Source: Xaviernesmea oryzae (lineage in GTDB: Bacteria; Pseudomonadota; Alphaproteobacteria; Rhizobiales; Rhizobiaceae). Taken from it: 64,000 nucleotides of DNA. The translations under genes and the position numbers were made by a program. The stretch covers positions 151,583 through 215,582 of the forward strand of contig NZ_FOAM01000009.1 of assembly GCF_900109605.1 (NCBI RefSeq), read 5' to 3'. The first letter of the stretch is position 1. Every line of letters begins with the position of its first letter. The notes under the pieces were generated by a model, which worked only from the letters and a program-made list of their open reading frames with translations, had not been told where the DNA came from and did no database searches. Shown piece by piece: positions 22,331-32,600 of the stretch.

Positions 22331-23686
22331 ATGGCGCAGGCGATCGAAAATCACATGGGGATGCAGAGCTGGAACACCGGTTCTGCGCGATCGAGCAAAC
22401 GTGGGCGGAGCGCCCTTCCGGCTTTTCTGGGCGTAACGCTCACAGGTGGCGCGGCCATGGCCTGCTGGCTTGTGACCATGGCGACGATGCACCAGGTGTC
22501 CGGCAATATGGATCCGCTGGCGCGCCCGCGTTTCGATGCGTCCCTGGGGCTCTCGGCCTTGCCGCAGACTGCCGCCGCCTCGGCACAGCGCCTTGTACAC
22601 CCCACCAAATTCGCGCGCCTCGGCCTGCCGCCGCTCGATGTCGCCGCCCGCGCTGTCCGTCAGCCTGAAACGCCGCAGGCCGCGCTGAAGATCGAGTCGG
22701 CCAAGCTCGGTCTTGCCCTGGCGCTTGCAAAATCCAATGCCGATCTGCGGCCTGCCATGCAGATGGCCAGCGCGCAGGCCACCGCGCCATCGCCGGGGCC
22801 GATGGCCGCGATCCAGACCGTGCATGTCGCCGTTGCAGGCCCGAAGCTGCCTGCAGCGCCCGCGCTGCCTCCTCTCGCGGCCGCAACACCGGCTGACCCG
22901 TCCGGCGAAGGCGCGCCGGTGGAAACCGCCGAGGCCGATATCGCACCGATCCGTCCGCATGCCATGGTCGAACCCGATCCGCAAAAGACCGGCGCGCTTG
23001 CCAAGCCCTTCAGCCTCGTTCTGTCCAACAGCGAGACGGCCGAACCTCTGCCGGATCTCGGATCGCTGCCGCTGGCGCGCCCCGGCATGGCGGCCGAAGC
23101 CCGCCGTGCGCTGGCGCCGGCTGATGTCGACGAGGATGAAGACGAGAGCCCCATTCCCGCGCGCCGCAAACCTGCGCGCACGGAACTGGCCTATGCCAAG
23201 CCCGATTCACCGATCGAGGACGATGCGCCGCTGCGCTCTCCCTTGATCGGTCGGCGCGGTGTGGCTGTCTACGATATTTCCGCCGGCCGGGTGCACATGC
23301 CGAATGGTGAGGTTTTGGAAGCCCATTCCGGCATCGGCAAGATGCGCGACAACCCCGATTTCGTCCATATTTCGATGCGCGGCCCGACACCGCCGGGCAC
23401 CTACAAGGTGACGCTGCGCGAATCTTTGTTCCACGGCGTGGAAGCCGTGCGCCTGACGCCGATCGACGGCGTGGCGCCGCATGGTCGGGTGGGCCTGCTG
23501 GCACATAGCTACCTTCTGCGCACCCGTGGCGACAGCCATGGCTGCGTTGCCTTTGCCGATTATCCCCGCTTCCTCAAGGCGTTCAAGCGCGGCGAGATCT
23601 CGCAGATGGTGATCGTCAAGAGCCTCAAGGGTGGCTTCTCGCCGCAAAAGAAAACGCTGGCGTCGCTGTTCTCCTGGGGCAAGTGA
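22331..23686 (+). CDS. DUF2778 (L,D-transpeptidase-like) membrane-anchored protein
   Basis: A 451-residue protein with an N-terminal membrane helix (FLGVTLTGGAAMACWLVTMA) and a long Pro/Ala-rich spacer of about 270 residues. The C-terminal domain resembles DUF2778: GVAVYDISAGRVHMPNG, SGIGKMRDNPD, the TPPGTYKV turn, and the putative catalytic SHGCVAF with its His/Cys. Such domains act on peptidoglycan stem peptides in the periplasm (the Tlde1 family is one branch). The start at 22331 is a choice among in-frame ATGs (22355 and 22361 follow), and the frame is open from 22172. It may contribute to wall crosslinking or remodelling; no immunity partner is adjacent. Confidence 0.75.
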   Translation: MAQAIENHMGMQSWNTGSARSSKRGRSALPAFLGVTLTGGAAMACWLVTMATMHQVSGNMDPLARPRFDASLGLSALPQTAAASAQRLVHPTKFARLGLPPLDVAARAVRQPETPQAALKIESAKLGLALALAKSNADLRPAMQMASAQATAPSPGPMAAIQTVHVAVAGPKLPAAPALPPLAAATPADPSGEGAPVETAEADIAPIRPHAMVEPDPQKTGALAKPFSLVLSNSETAEPLPDLGSLPLARPGMAAEARRALAPADVDEDEDESPIPARRKPARTELAYAKPDSPIEDDAPLRSPLIGRRGVAVYDISAGRVHMPNGEVLEAHSGIGKMRDNPDFVHISMRGPTPPGTYKVTLRESLFHGVEAVRLTPIDGVAPHGRVGLLAHSYLLRTRGDSHGCVAFADYPRFLKAFKRGEISQMVIVKSLKGGFSPQKKTLASLFSWGK

Positions 23687-23712
23687 GGCGGTCCGCCTGG
23701 GGATGAACGCCG

Positions 23713-24525
23713 ATGTCTCTCAGCGCTGATCAGCCACGGCATCAAGACGAGCCATGCGTCGAAATCCTGCATATAACCCAGGCGACGCGGGCCGTCTTTT
23801 CAGAGCTTTTCATCCGCATGGCGTTCCTCTGCTTCATCCAAGCGGGGGAAAAGCGCGTGGTTTGCCCTCGCAAGGGCGAGATGACCGGCCGGGAAGGCGA
23901 CCTGCTGATCTTCCCGCCCGGCTCCATCGTCACCTTGGAAAACCGGCCGCTTCTCGATGCGCATTACGAGGCTGACGGCGTCTATTTCTCGCCCGCTTTG
24001 CTGAAGTCCGTCTTTGCCGATCAAGCCTCAGGGGGTGGCGGGGACGTTCAGTTGCTGACGGCGGAGCCGCATCGCCCCGGTATCGTCTTGGAGCTCATTC
24101 GCCAGACCTTGGCGGATGCCAGCCTGCCGGCGCCAATCCGCGCATCCCGTCTTCTGGAACCCTTGATCTGGCTGCGGCATCACGGCATCCGGCTGCCTTC
24201 GCAACAGTCCGAACAACCGCTCGCCAAGGTGCGCGAACTGATTGAAGCGCAACCGGACCGGCAGTGGCGCGCGGGCGAGGTGGCGAGCCACTTTGCGATG
24301 AGCGAGGCGACCTTTCGCAGGTGGCTCGCAAAGTCCGGTCAAGGATTTGCGCAGATCCTGTTGAACAGCCGGCTGGAAAAAGGGCTGACGCTTCTGCAGA
24401 CGACGTCTGCATCCGTCTCCAGCATTGCGCTGGACTGTGGCTTCAAGACCCCCTCCCACTTTTCAGATTCGTTCAGGAAGCGCTTTGGTATTACGCCGTC
24501 TGCCATTCGCTCGACGTCAGCTTGA
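23713..24525 (+). CDS. AraC-family transcriptional regulator
   Basis: A 270-residue regulator. The N-terminal part looks like a cupin-type sensing domain (VVCPRKGEMTGREGDLLIFPPG). The C-terminal about 100 residues form the AraC double helix-turn-helix: WRAGEVASHFAMSEATFRRWLAKSG and VSSIALDCGFKTPSHFSDSFRKRFG, ending in the family motif GITPSAIR. The ligand is unknown. The gene lies 98 bp upstream of the PEBP-family gene in the same direction, which is a possible target. Confidence 0.9.
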   Translation: MSLSADQPRHQDEPCVEILHITQATRAVFSELFIRMAFLCFIQAGEKRVVCPRKGEMTGREGDLLIFPPGSIVTLENRPLLDAHYEADGVYFSPALLKSVFADQASGGGGDVQLLTAEPHRPGIVLELIRQTLADASLPAPIRASRLLEPLIWLRHHGIRLPSQQSEQPLAKVRELIEAQPDRQWRAGEVASHFAMSEATFRRWLAKSGQGFAQILLNSRLEKGLTLLQTTSASVSSIALDCGFKTPSHFSDSFRKRFGITPSAIRSTSA

Positions 24526-24623
24526 TCAAAATCCGATAGTTTATGCCAGCCTGCCGGAAGCGGCTGATCATGCCTGCCGCTAGAAGACGCATCGTTGTCA
24601 CGACCTATGGAGAAGGGTGAAAC

Positions 24624-25172
24624 ATGCTTCCGAGAAAAATGTCTGCCGGTGTCGTCATGGCCTTGATGATGGCCGGCTCCGCTGCAGCCCAGAACTTCAC
24701 ATTGACCAGCGGTGCCATGGCTGAGGGTTTACAGCTTTCAGCCGATCAGGTGTTCAAGGGATTTGGATGCAATGGCGGCAATCGCTCGCCGGATCTGGCC
24801 TGGACGAATGCGCCCAAGGGCGCGAAAAGCTTTGCGATCACGGCCTACGACCCGGACGCACCGACGGGGTCCGGCTGGTGGCACTGGTCGATGGTCAACA
24901 TTCCGGCCAATACCACACAGATCAAGGCTGCGGCCAGCGGCACGCCAGACGTGCCGAAAGGTGCGCTGGAATTGAAGAACGATTATGGCGTCGCCGGCTT
25001 TGGCGGAGCCTGCCCCCCGCCCGGTCATGTCCATCGCTATATCTTTACCGTCCACGCGCTCGACGTCGATGCGCTCGACCTGCCGAGGGAGGCAAGCAAC
25101 GCTCTGGCCGGATTTATGATTGGCGCGCATAGCCTCGGCGAAGCCCGGCTGACCGCCGTTTACAATCGATAA
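24624..25172 (+). CDS. Secreted YbhB/YbcL-type PEBP-family protein
   Basis: A 182-residue protein with an N-terminal signal peptide (VVMALMMAGSAAAQ) followed by a phosphatidylethanolamine-binding-like fold: SPDLAWTNAPKGAKSFAITAYDPDAPTG near residue 53 and GHVHRYIFTVHALD near 133, the two blocks forming the ligand pocket. Bacterial members are often annotated Raf-kinase-inhibitor-like, but their role is unclear. AAGG lies about 8 bases before the ATG. It follows the AraC gene. Confidence 0.9.
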   Translation: MLPRKMSAGVVMALMMAGSAAAQNFTLTSGAMAEGLQLSADQVFKGFGCNGGNRSPDLAWTNAPKGAKSFAITAYDPDAPTGSGWWHWSMVNIPANTTQIKAAASGTPDVPKGALELKNDYGVAGFGGACPPPGHVHRYIFTVHALDVDALDLPREASNALAGFMIGAHSLGEARLTAVYNR

Positions 25173-25181
25173 AGCGCAGGG

Positions 25182-25220
25182 CGCCGGATCGATGGACTTC
25201 CGACCTTCGATCCGGCGTCT
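25182..25220 (+). terminator. Hairpin after the PEBP gene, probable terminator
   Basis: A perfect 11-bp stem (cgccggatcga, 25182-25192, with 25207-25217) and a 14-base loop, 10 bp after the stop. There is only a weak T tail. It lies between convergent genes, so it may serve both. Confidence 0.55.
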
Positions 25221-25287
25221 GTCTCAAACCGATGGCGAACGCTGCCCGTCAGCGACAGCGTGTGATGCGCGGGCACAGCTGTTGCCG

Positions 25288-27939
25288 TTATGCCGTCGCT
25301 TCCAGAAAGCTCTCCAGCACCCGCTTCTGCCCGGCGCGGTCGAAATCGATGGTCAACTTGTTGCCCTCGATCATCGCCACGGTGCCATTGCCGAATTTCA
25401 TGTGGAAGACGCGGTCGCCGATGGCGAAGCGTGAGGGGGTGTCGACAGCCGATTTGGCAATCAGTTCCCCCTCGATCGTGCGCGCCCGCGGGCCGCTTTC
25501 ACCATAGCCGACGCGCTCGACGCTCACGCCGGAGCGGTTGCCCCAATTGGTGCGCGTGGCATCCGTGCGATTGGCCTGCGCGCGCTTCCAGCCGGGCGTG
25601 GAGTAGGAGTTCGTGAAGGGGTCCTGCGTGTCGAAGCGCGATTGGCCATAGCCGCCACGTCCATAACCACCATAGGAACTATCCGTTTCGGCCACCTCGA
25701 CATGAGGCTCGGGCAACTCATCCAGAAAGCGCGACGGGATGGTCGATTGCCAGAGGCCGTGGATGCGCCTGTTGGACACGAACCAGAGATGGCAGCGCCG
25801 CTTGGCCCGGGTCAGCCCGACATAGGCCAGCCGCCGCTCTTCCTCCAGACCCGCGCGCCCACCTTCGTCGAGCGAGCGCTGGTGTGGAAACAGCCCTTCT
25901 TCCCAGCCGGGCAGGAACACCGTATCGAATTCCAAGCCTTTGGCCGAGTGCAGGGTCATGATGTTGACGGCGTCGAGATTCTCGTTCTGCTCGGCATCCA
26001 TCACAAGCGAGACGTGTTCGAGAAAGCCGCGTAGGCTCTCGAAGCTCTCCATGGAGCGGATCAGTTCCTTCAGGTTGTCCAGCCGGCCCGGCGCATCGGC
26101 GGATTTGTCCGCCTTCCACATGTCGGTATAGCCGGATTCCTCAAGAATGATTTCCGCCAGTTCCGTATGCGGCGTCGTCTCCAGAAGGCCCTGCCAGCGG
26201 CGGAACATGGTCACCACGTCGAAGAGCGATTTCCGCGCCTTCGGCTTCATCTCGTCGGTCTCGATCATCTCGCCGGCGATCTGGAACATCGGGATGTCGC
26301 GTGCGCGGGCTTGATCGTGGATCAGACGCACGGTGGTGTCGCCGAGCCCGCGCTTGGGCACGTTGACGATGCGCTCGAAGGCCAGATCGTCGGCCGGCTG
26401 GCAAACCATGCGGAAATAGGCCATGGCATCGCGGATTTCCTGGCGCTCATAGAAGCGCGGGCCGCCGATGACGCGGTAGTTCAGGCCAAGCGTGACGAAG
26501 CGGTCTTCGAATTCACGCATCTGGAAGGAGGCGCGAACGAGAATGGCCATATTGTTCAGCGGATGCTTCTGGCGCTGAAGCTGCTCGATCTCCTCGCCGA
26601 CGGCGCGCGCTTCCTCTTCCGAGTCCCAGGCGGCATGAACCTTGACCTTGACGTCTTCGGGATCCGTGCGCTCGGTAAACAGCGTCTTGCCCAGTCGCCC
26701 TTCATTATGGGCGATCAGATGGGCCGCAGCGCCGAGAATATGGGCGGTCGAGCGATAGTTGCGCTCGAGCTTGATGACGGTGGCGCCCGGAAAATCCTTT
26801 TCGAAGCGCAGGATATTGTCCACTTCCGCACCACGCCAGCCATAGATCGACTGGTCGTCATCGCCGACGCAGCAGATATTGACGCGTTGATCGACCGCGA
26901 TCGGAGCCTCGCCCGCTGGGATAAAGCGTGCGCCAGCATCAGCGAAACCCGCTGCCGCCTCGTGCGTCGGCGTGGGCCGGCGGCTTCGCGGCCGCTGGGC
27001 GAGCAGCCGCAGCCACAAATATTGCGCGGTGTTGGTGTCCTGATATTCGTCGACCAGAATATAGCGGAAGCGGTCGTGATATTCGCGCAAGAGGTCGGGA
27101 TGGGCGCGGAAGATCGCGATCGGATGCAGCAGAAGATCGCCAAAATCGCAGGCATTCAGCGTTTTCAGCCGCGCCTGATAGGCGGCATAGAGTTCGCGAC
27201 CCTTACCGTTGGCAAAAGCGCGTGCGTCGCCTTCCGGAATGTCGGCTGGCAGCAGCCCCTTGTTCTTCCACCCGTCGATCATGCCGGAAAACTGCTTGGC
27301 CGGCCAGCGCTTGTCGTCCAGCCCCTCGGCCTGGATGATCTGCTTGATCAGCCGCACCACGTCATCCGTGTCGAGGATGGTGAAATCGGAGCGCAGCCCG
27401 GCAAGTTCCGCATGGCGGCGCAGCAGCTTGACGCCGATGGAGTGGAAGGTGCCGAGCCAGGGCATGCCTTCGACCGCGCCACCGACGAGAACGCCGACAC
27501 GCTCCTTCATTTCGCGTGCGGCCTTATTGGTGAAGGTCACCGCAAGGATCTGCGAGGGATAGGCACGGCCGGAGGCCAGGATATGGGCGATGCGGGTGGT
27601 CAGCACCCGTGTCTTGCCGGTGCCCGCACCAGCCAGAACCAGCACGGGGCCATCGAGCGTTTCTACCGCTTTACGCTGTTCCGGGTTCAGGCCGGAGAGA
27701 TAGTCGGCCGTGCTCGGGCCGCCACGCGCCGCCATGGCACGCGCCGCAATCCCGCCAGCCGCCATGCGCTGGGCGCCGTGAGGTGCTGGAGAGCCGAAAG
27801 CCCGAGAATCCCTGCTTCCGTCGCCATTGCCGCCCAATGCAGCTCCGTCCAATGCCTGTTCAGCACGCGCCTTTCCCCGGGGTGCGCGCGCCGGCGGCTC
27901 CTCGTCGAAGAAGGGAATATCGTCAAAACCGTTGCTCAT
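25288..27939 (-). CDS. UvrD/PcrA-type superfamily 1 DNA helicase
   Basis: ATP-dependent 3'-5' helicase of nucleotide excision repair, mismatch repair and replication restart. Walker A is AGAGTGKT at residues 103-110. Other SF1A motifs include VTFTNKAAREMKER, VDEYQDTN (motif II), GDDDQSIYGWRGA (motif III), a LERNYRS-type motif IV, TLHSAKGLEFD (motif V) and VGLTRAKRR (motif VI). The C-terminal about 45 residues (GDRVFHMKFGNGTVAMIEG) form the Tudor-like domain found in UvrD/PcrA. At 883 residues it is longer than E. coli UvrD because of a roughly 75-residue low-complexity N-terminus and an insertion near residue 330. Whether it is the main UvrD or a paralogue cannot be decided here. Confidence 0.93.
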   Translation of the reverse strand: MSNGFDDIPFFDEEPPARAPRGKARAEQALDGAALGGNGDGSRDSRAFGSPAPHGAQRMAAGGIAARAMAARGGPSTADYLSGLNPEQRKAVETLDGPVLVLAGAGTGKTRVLTTRIAHILASGRAYPSQILAVTFTNKAAREMKERVGVLVGGAVEGMPWLGTFHSIGVKLLRRHAELAGLRSDFTILDTDDVVRLIKQIIQAEGLDDKRWPAKQFSGMIDGWKNKGLLPADIPEGDARAFANGKGRELYAAYQARLKTLNACDFGDLLLHPIAIFRAHPDLLREYHDRFRYILVDEYQDTNTAQYLWLRLLAQRPRSRRPTPTHEAAAGFADAGARFIPAGEAPIAVDQRVNICCVGDDDQSIYGWRGAEVDNILRFEKDFPGATVIKLERNYRSTAHILGAAAHLIAHNEGRLGKTLFTERTDPEDVKVKVHAAWDSEEEARAVGEEIEQLQRQKHPLNNMAILVRASFQMREFEDRFVTLGLNYRVIGGPRFYERQEIRDAMAYFRMVCQPADDLAFERIVNVPKRGLGDTTVRLIHDQARARDIPMFQIAGEMIETDEMKPKARKSLFDVVTMFRRWQGLLETTPHTELAEIILEESGYTDMWKADKSADAPGRLDNLKELIRSMESFESLRGFLEHVSLVMDAEQNENLDAVNIMTLHSAKGLEFDTVFLPGWEEGLFPHQRSLDEGGRAGLEEERRLAYVGLTRAKRRCHLWFVSNRRIHGLWQSTIPSRFLDELPEPHVEVAETDSSYGGYGRGGYGQSRFDTQDPFTNSYSTPGWKRAQANRTDATRTNWGNRSGVSVERVGYGESGPRARTIEGELIAKSAVDTPSRFAIGDRVFHMKFGNGTVAMIEGNKLTIDFDRAGQKRVLESFLEATA

Positions 27940-28434
27940 GGCTGCTCAATGTAGTGATTCGGCTCTTAAAGGCTATAAGGCTGTTCTTCTTTTATTCCCT
28001 CTGCCGGGCTGATCGATCGGTCTCCGGGGCTAGGAGGAAGCGCTCGCGCTGCAATGACAATTGCGTCATGCGCGGGGTTAAGCGGTTGCGCGCACCGGCC
28101 ACGCAGAGGATAGTCTGCAGCGTTATCAAGGCCCTGTTGAAGGCGTTTGTATGATGCGGCAGGTCCTGTCGCCTGGTGCGGTTGCAGACGGATGGATCGG
28201 GAACCGTCTTTGCCTGGACCCTTCGGCTTGCTCGTGCGTCATTCTGGGTCGCCGGCTTGTCGATCCGGATCGCTGCCGAAGGGCTGCCTTGCCAAGCGCC
28301 AGGAGCTTTCATCTTCCAGATTGACGGTCGCGCCCTAAGTTCTTGTTTTGCCGAATATCGTCTTCGGAGGTCGGCGAAAGCAAGGGCTGTGCGGCATATT
28401 TTGTCTTTGAGTTCATGCAAGGAGAATGCTTGGA
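27940..28434 (+). other. Gap of about 500 bp with no recognised gene
   Basis: Region between the divergent helicase and efflux genes. I see no convincing coding frame or RNA. It should contain the two promoters, but no confident motif or operator was found, and no regulator gene accompanies the efflux operon. Confidence 0.45.
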
Positions 28435-29643
28435 ATGCGCCTGACGACGCAGCTTGCCATCGGTGCCGTGCTTCTGGTCGCCACAGCGGGTGTTGCCCTG
28501 CGCGTCGTGCCCGGCGCTGCCGCAATGCTGGAGCGTGCCGGCGTGCCGGTATCCGTGACCAGTCTGGTGGCCGGCAAGCCTGACCCGGGCGCGGGGACGG
28601 GCAGTGAGGCTTCCGGGCAGGCGGCTCCCCGCCAGGGCGGACGCGGCGGTCCGGCCGGTCCGCCGCTTGTGGTCGCGCAGGCCGTCGCGGTTGGCACCGT
28701 CAATGACCGGATCGAGGCCTTGGGCACCAGCGAGGCCAAGAGCACGGTGTCGGTCACCCCGCTTTCGGCCGGCAATCTGACTGAGGTGCTCGTTCGCTCG
28801 GGGGATCGGGTGGAGATTGGCCAGGTGATAGCCCGGCTCGACAATGAGGCGCAGAAAATCGCGGCGGAGGAGGGCCGGGTGGCAGTGGAAAAAGCGCGCG
28901 ATGCGCTCGAACGCAACCGCCGCCTGGGCAATGCGGTTTCGATCGCGGCCTTGCGCCAGGCGGAATTCGAGCTGCAGGCCGCCGAGCTGCAGCGCCAGTC
29001 GGCCGAGCTGGACCTCAAGCGACGCGATATTCTCTCGCCCGCCAAGGGCGTCGTCGGCATCATCACCGCCAATCCGGGCGATTACGTCACCACTTCCACA
29101 GCGGTCGCCGTGGTCGATGACCGCAGCGAAATCCTGATCGATTTCTGGGTGCCGGAGCGCCTGGCCAACCAGATCGCCGTTGGCCAGTCGGTCGCCGCCT
29201 CCGCCGTGGCCTTGCCCGCGCGGCCCTTTACCGGCACCGTCTTTGCCATCGACAATCGCATCGATCAGGCCAGTCGAACCCTGCGCGTGCGCGCCAGGCT
29301 CGACAACCCCGAGGACCTCCTGCGGGCCGGCATGTCATTTACGGTTCAGGTGCGTTTTCCCGGTGAGGTCTACCCGGCCGTCAATCCGCTTGCCGTGCAA
29401 TGGAGTTCGGATGGCGCCTTTGTCTGGCAGGTTGTCGAGGATGTGGCAAAGCGCGTGCCGATCAGGATCATCCAACGCAATTCCGATGCCGTTCTGGTCG
29501 ATGCGGCGCTCAAGAAGGGCGACAGTGTGGTGATCGAAGGCGTGCAGCGGGCACGCGACGGCGGCAAGGTGCGTGTCGATGGTACCGATCCCGCGCCATC
29601 CACGCGCAATCAGGAAATATCGAAGGCGGAGAGCCGGCCGTGA
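28435..29643 (+). CDS. RND efflux periplasmic adaptor subunit (HlyD/MexH-like)
   Basis: Membrane-fusion protein that bridges an RND pump to an outer-membrane channel. The 402-residue protein has an N-terminal signal or anchor segment (LAIGAVLLVATAGVAL), a short Gly/Pro-rich linker, the lipoyl-like halves (VTPLSAGNLTEVLVRSGDRVEIGQ and SPAKGVVGIITANPGDYV), an alpha-helical hairpin between them, and a beta-barrel domain. The start at 28435 was preferred to the ATG at 28426 because AAGGAG lies 10 bases upstream of it, whereas it nearly abuts the first ATG. The stop overlaps the next start (GTGA), implying coupled translation. Confidence 0.92.
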   Translation: MRLTTQLAIGAVLLVATAGVALRVVPGAAAMLERAGVPVSVTSLVAGKPDPGAGTGSEASGQAAPRQGGRGGPAGPPLVVAQAVAVGTVNDRIEALGTSEAKSTVSVTPLSAGNLTEVLVRSGDRVEIGQVIARLDNEAQKIAAEEGRVAVEKARDALERNRRLGNAVSIAALRQAEFELQAAELQRQSAELDLKRRDILSPAKGVVGIITANPGDYVTTSTAVAVVDDRSEILIDFWVPERLANQIAVGQSVAASAVALPARPFTGTVFAIDNRIDQASRTLRVRARLDNPEDLLRAGMSFTVQVRFPGEVYPAVNPLAVQWSSDGAFVWQVVEDVAKRVPIRIIQRNSDAVLVDAALKKGDSVVIEGVQRARDGGKVRVDGTDPAPSTRNQEISKAESRP

Positions 29644-32600
29644 AGCATGAGCTGCCGCGCATCGAGCCGACACCCCATCAGCCGGCCCCCAGCGGCGGGC
29701 AGGCGGGCTTCACCGCGCTCTTCGTGCGCCGCCCGATTTTTGCGTTGGTCGTCAATCTGCTGATCATCGTCGCCGGCCTCGCCGCGCTGAATGGGGTGGA
29801 AATACGCGAACTGCCGCAGGTCGACCGTCCCGTCGTCTCGGTCACAACGACCTTCGACGGCGCCTCGCCGGAGACGGTGGACCGGGAAATCACCTCGGTG
29901 ATCGAAGGTGCCGTCAGTCGCGTGCAGGGCATCAAGAACATCTCCTCCACCTCGCAATATGCCCAAAGCCGGGTGACGCTGGAATTTTCCGATGCGACCG
30001 ATGTCAGCCAGGCGGCCAATGACGTGCGCGACGCGCTCGGCCGGGTGACCAACACGCTACCGGAAACGGCCGACGCCCCGCAGATCGTCAAGGCGGACGC
30101 CGACAGCCAGCCGATCCTGCGCCTGGCATTGACCTCCGACCGGCTGTCGACCGAAGACCTCTCGCTGCTGGCCGAAAACGAGGTGACCGACCGGCTCGCC
30201 GCCGTCGAGGGCGTGGCCGATGTGCAGATCAATGGCGAGCAGGAGAAGATCTTTCGCGTCGATGTCGACCAGAACCAGCTGGCGGCACGCGGCCTGACGG
30301 TGGCTAATCTGCGCACCGCACTCGCCACGGCCTCGCTCGACGTGCCCGCAGGGTCGCTGACCAGCGCCAATCAGGATATTTCGGTGCGCGCCACCGCCGA
30401 TCTGCAGACGCCGGAGCAGTTCGAGAGGCTGCTGCTGGCCGACAATATCCGTCTTGGCGATGTCGCCACCGTGACGCTCGGGCCTGATATCGGAACCTCG
30501 GCGCTGCGCTCAAACGGCAGCCCCGGTATCGGCCTCGGCATCATCCGCCAGGCGCAGTCCAACACGTTGGATATTGCCGAAGGCGTGCGCCGTAGCGTCG
30601 GCGAGATCAATGCAGTGCTGCCAGAGGGCACGCAGCTGCAGATCACCAGCGACGATGCCGTCTTCATCGAAGGTGCGATCCATGAGGTGGAGATCGCTCT
30701 GGTTGCCGCCGTGCTGGCCGTCACCGTCGTGATCTATCTCTTCCTGCTCGACTGGCGGGCCACGCTGATCCCGACCATGACCATGCCGATTGCGCTGATC
30801 GGCACCTGCGCCGCGATCTATCTCGCAGGCTTCTCCATCAATATCCTGACGCTGCTCGCCATCGTGCTGGCCACCGGTCTCGTGGTGGACGACGCCATCG
30901 TCGTTCTGGAAAACATCGTCCGCCGCAGGGCCGAGGGCATGGGCCCGCGCGCAGCGGCGGTGCTCGGCACGCTTGAAGTGTTTTTCGCGGTGCTGGCCAC
31001 GACGGCCACGCTGGCGGCCGTCTTCATTCCGCTTTCCTTCCTGCCCGGGCAGACGGGCGGGCTCTTCCGCGAGTTCGGCTTCGTTCTCGCCTTCTCGATT
31101 CTGCTCTCGGCCTTTGTCGCGCTGACGCTTTGTCCGATGCTGGCGGCGCGCATGCTGAAGCCGCATTCGGCCGATCATGGCCGCACTGGACCGCTCGGGC
31201 GGTTAGGCGCGCTTTTGTCAGGCGCTTATCGCCGCTCCCTTGCCGCCTGTCTCAATGCGCCTTTGGTGGTCTTCATCGTTGCCGGGCTGGTGGCGGCCGG
31301 CGGCGGCATTGCCTTCACCGCGCTGACCTCGGAGCTGACGCCGAGCGAGGACCGTTCGCGCATCATGCTACGCATCCAGGCGCCGCAAGGTGTCTCGCTG
31401 GATTATACCCAGGCGCAGATGCGCCGGATCGAGGATGGGCTGAAGCCGCTCTTCGAGCGCGGCGAGATCGCCAATGTCTATTCGGTCTCGGGTCAAGGCG
31501 GCAACGTCAATTCCGGCTTCATGGTGCTCTCGCTTGCGCCTTGGAGCGAGAGAGCGCGCAGCCAGCAAGAGATTTCGCGTGAGATCACCCGCATCGCTGC
31601 CGGCATTCCCTCCGTGCGCGCCTTTCCGATGCAGCCGAACAGCCTTGGCATTCGCGGCGCAGGTAGCGGATTGCAGGTGGCGCTCGTCGGCAATGATTAC
31701 GAGAAGCTCGGGCAAGCCGCATCCGAGTTGGTGCGCCGGCTGGAAGACAGCGGCCGCTTTGAAAATGTTCGCCTGAACTATGAGGCGAACCAGGCCCAGC
31801 TGTCGGTCACTATCGATCGCGAACGCGCCTCCGATCTCGGCATCGACATCACCGGCTTGTCCGCCGCGCTCCAGGCCATGCTGGACGGCAACAGCGTCGT
31901 TGACGTCTTCGTCGATGGCGAGGCCTATCCGGTCAAGCTCGTCTCAACGACGAGGCCGGTCAACGATCCGACCGATCTCGCCAACATCTTCCTGAAGACG
32001 GCGGAGGGGAAGATCGTGCCGATGTCCACCATCGCGTCGATTGAGGAGCGGGCGGTGGCGCCGCAGCTGGAGCGCCAATCGCAGCTGCGCGCCGTCTCCC
32101 TTTCGGCAGGCCTGCGAGAGGGCGTGGGCTTGGGCGATGCGCTGGCCTTCGCGCAGGAAGCGGCAGCCCCGCTTTTGCCGCCGGGCTCCCGGCTGGTGCC
32201 GTTGTCGGAGGCGGCGACGCTCGGCGAAAACGCCAATGGCCTCGTCATCACCTTCGGCTTTGCGCTCGTCATCATCTTCCTGGTGCTGGCAGCCCAGTTC
32301 GAAAGTTTCATCAGTGGTCTGGTGATCATGTCGACCGTGCCGCTGGGGCTTGCCTGCGCGGTGTTCGCCATGCTGCTCACCGGCAACACGCTGAACATCT
32401 ACAGCCAGATCGGTCTCGTCCTTCTCGTGGGCATCATGGCCAAGAACGGCATCCTGATCGTGGAATTCGCCAATCAGCTGCGCGAGCGTGGGCAGGGGCT
32501 GCGCGAGGCGATCGAAAATGCCGCCAATATCCGCCTGCGCCCTGTCATGATGACGATGATCGCCACCATCGTTGGCGCGGTGCCGCTGGTGCTGGCCAGT

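Noticed and set aside
22331..23686. DUF2778 protein as a type VI secretion effector
   Set aside because: It has its own membrane helix and no immunity gene or secretion genes nearby, so a housekeeping wall role is more likely.
26167..27954. Long plus-strand frame of 595 codons
   Set aside because: It is antisense to the UvrD-like helicase and shows no domain.
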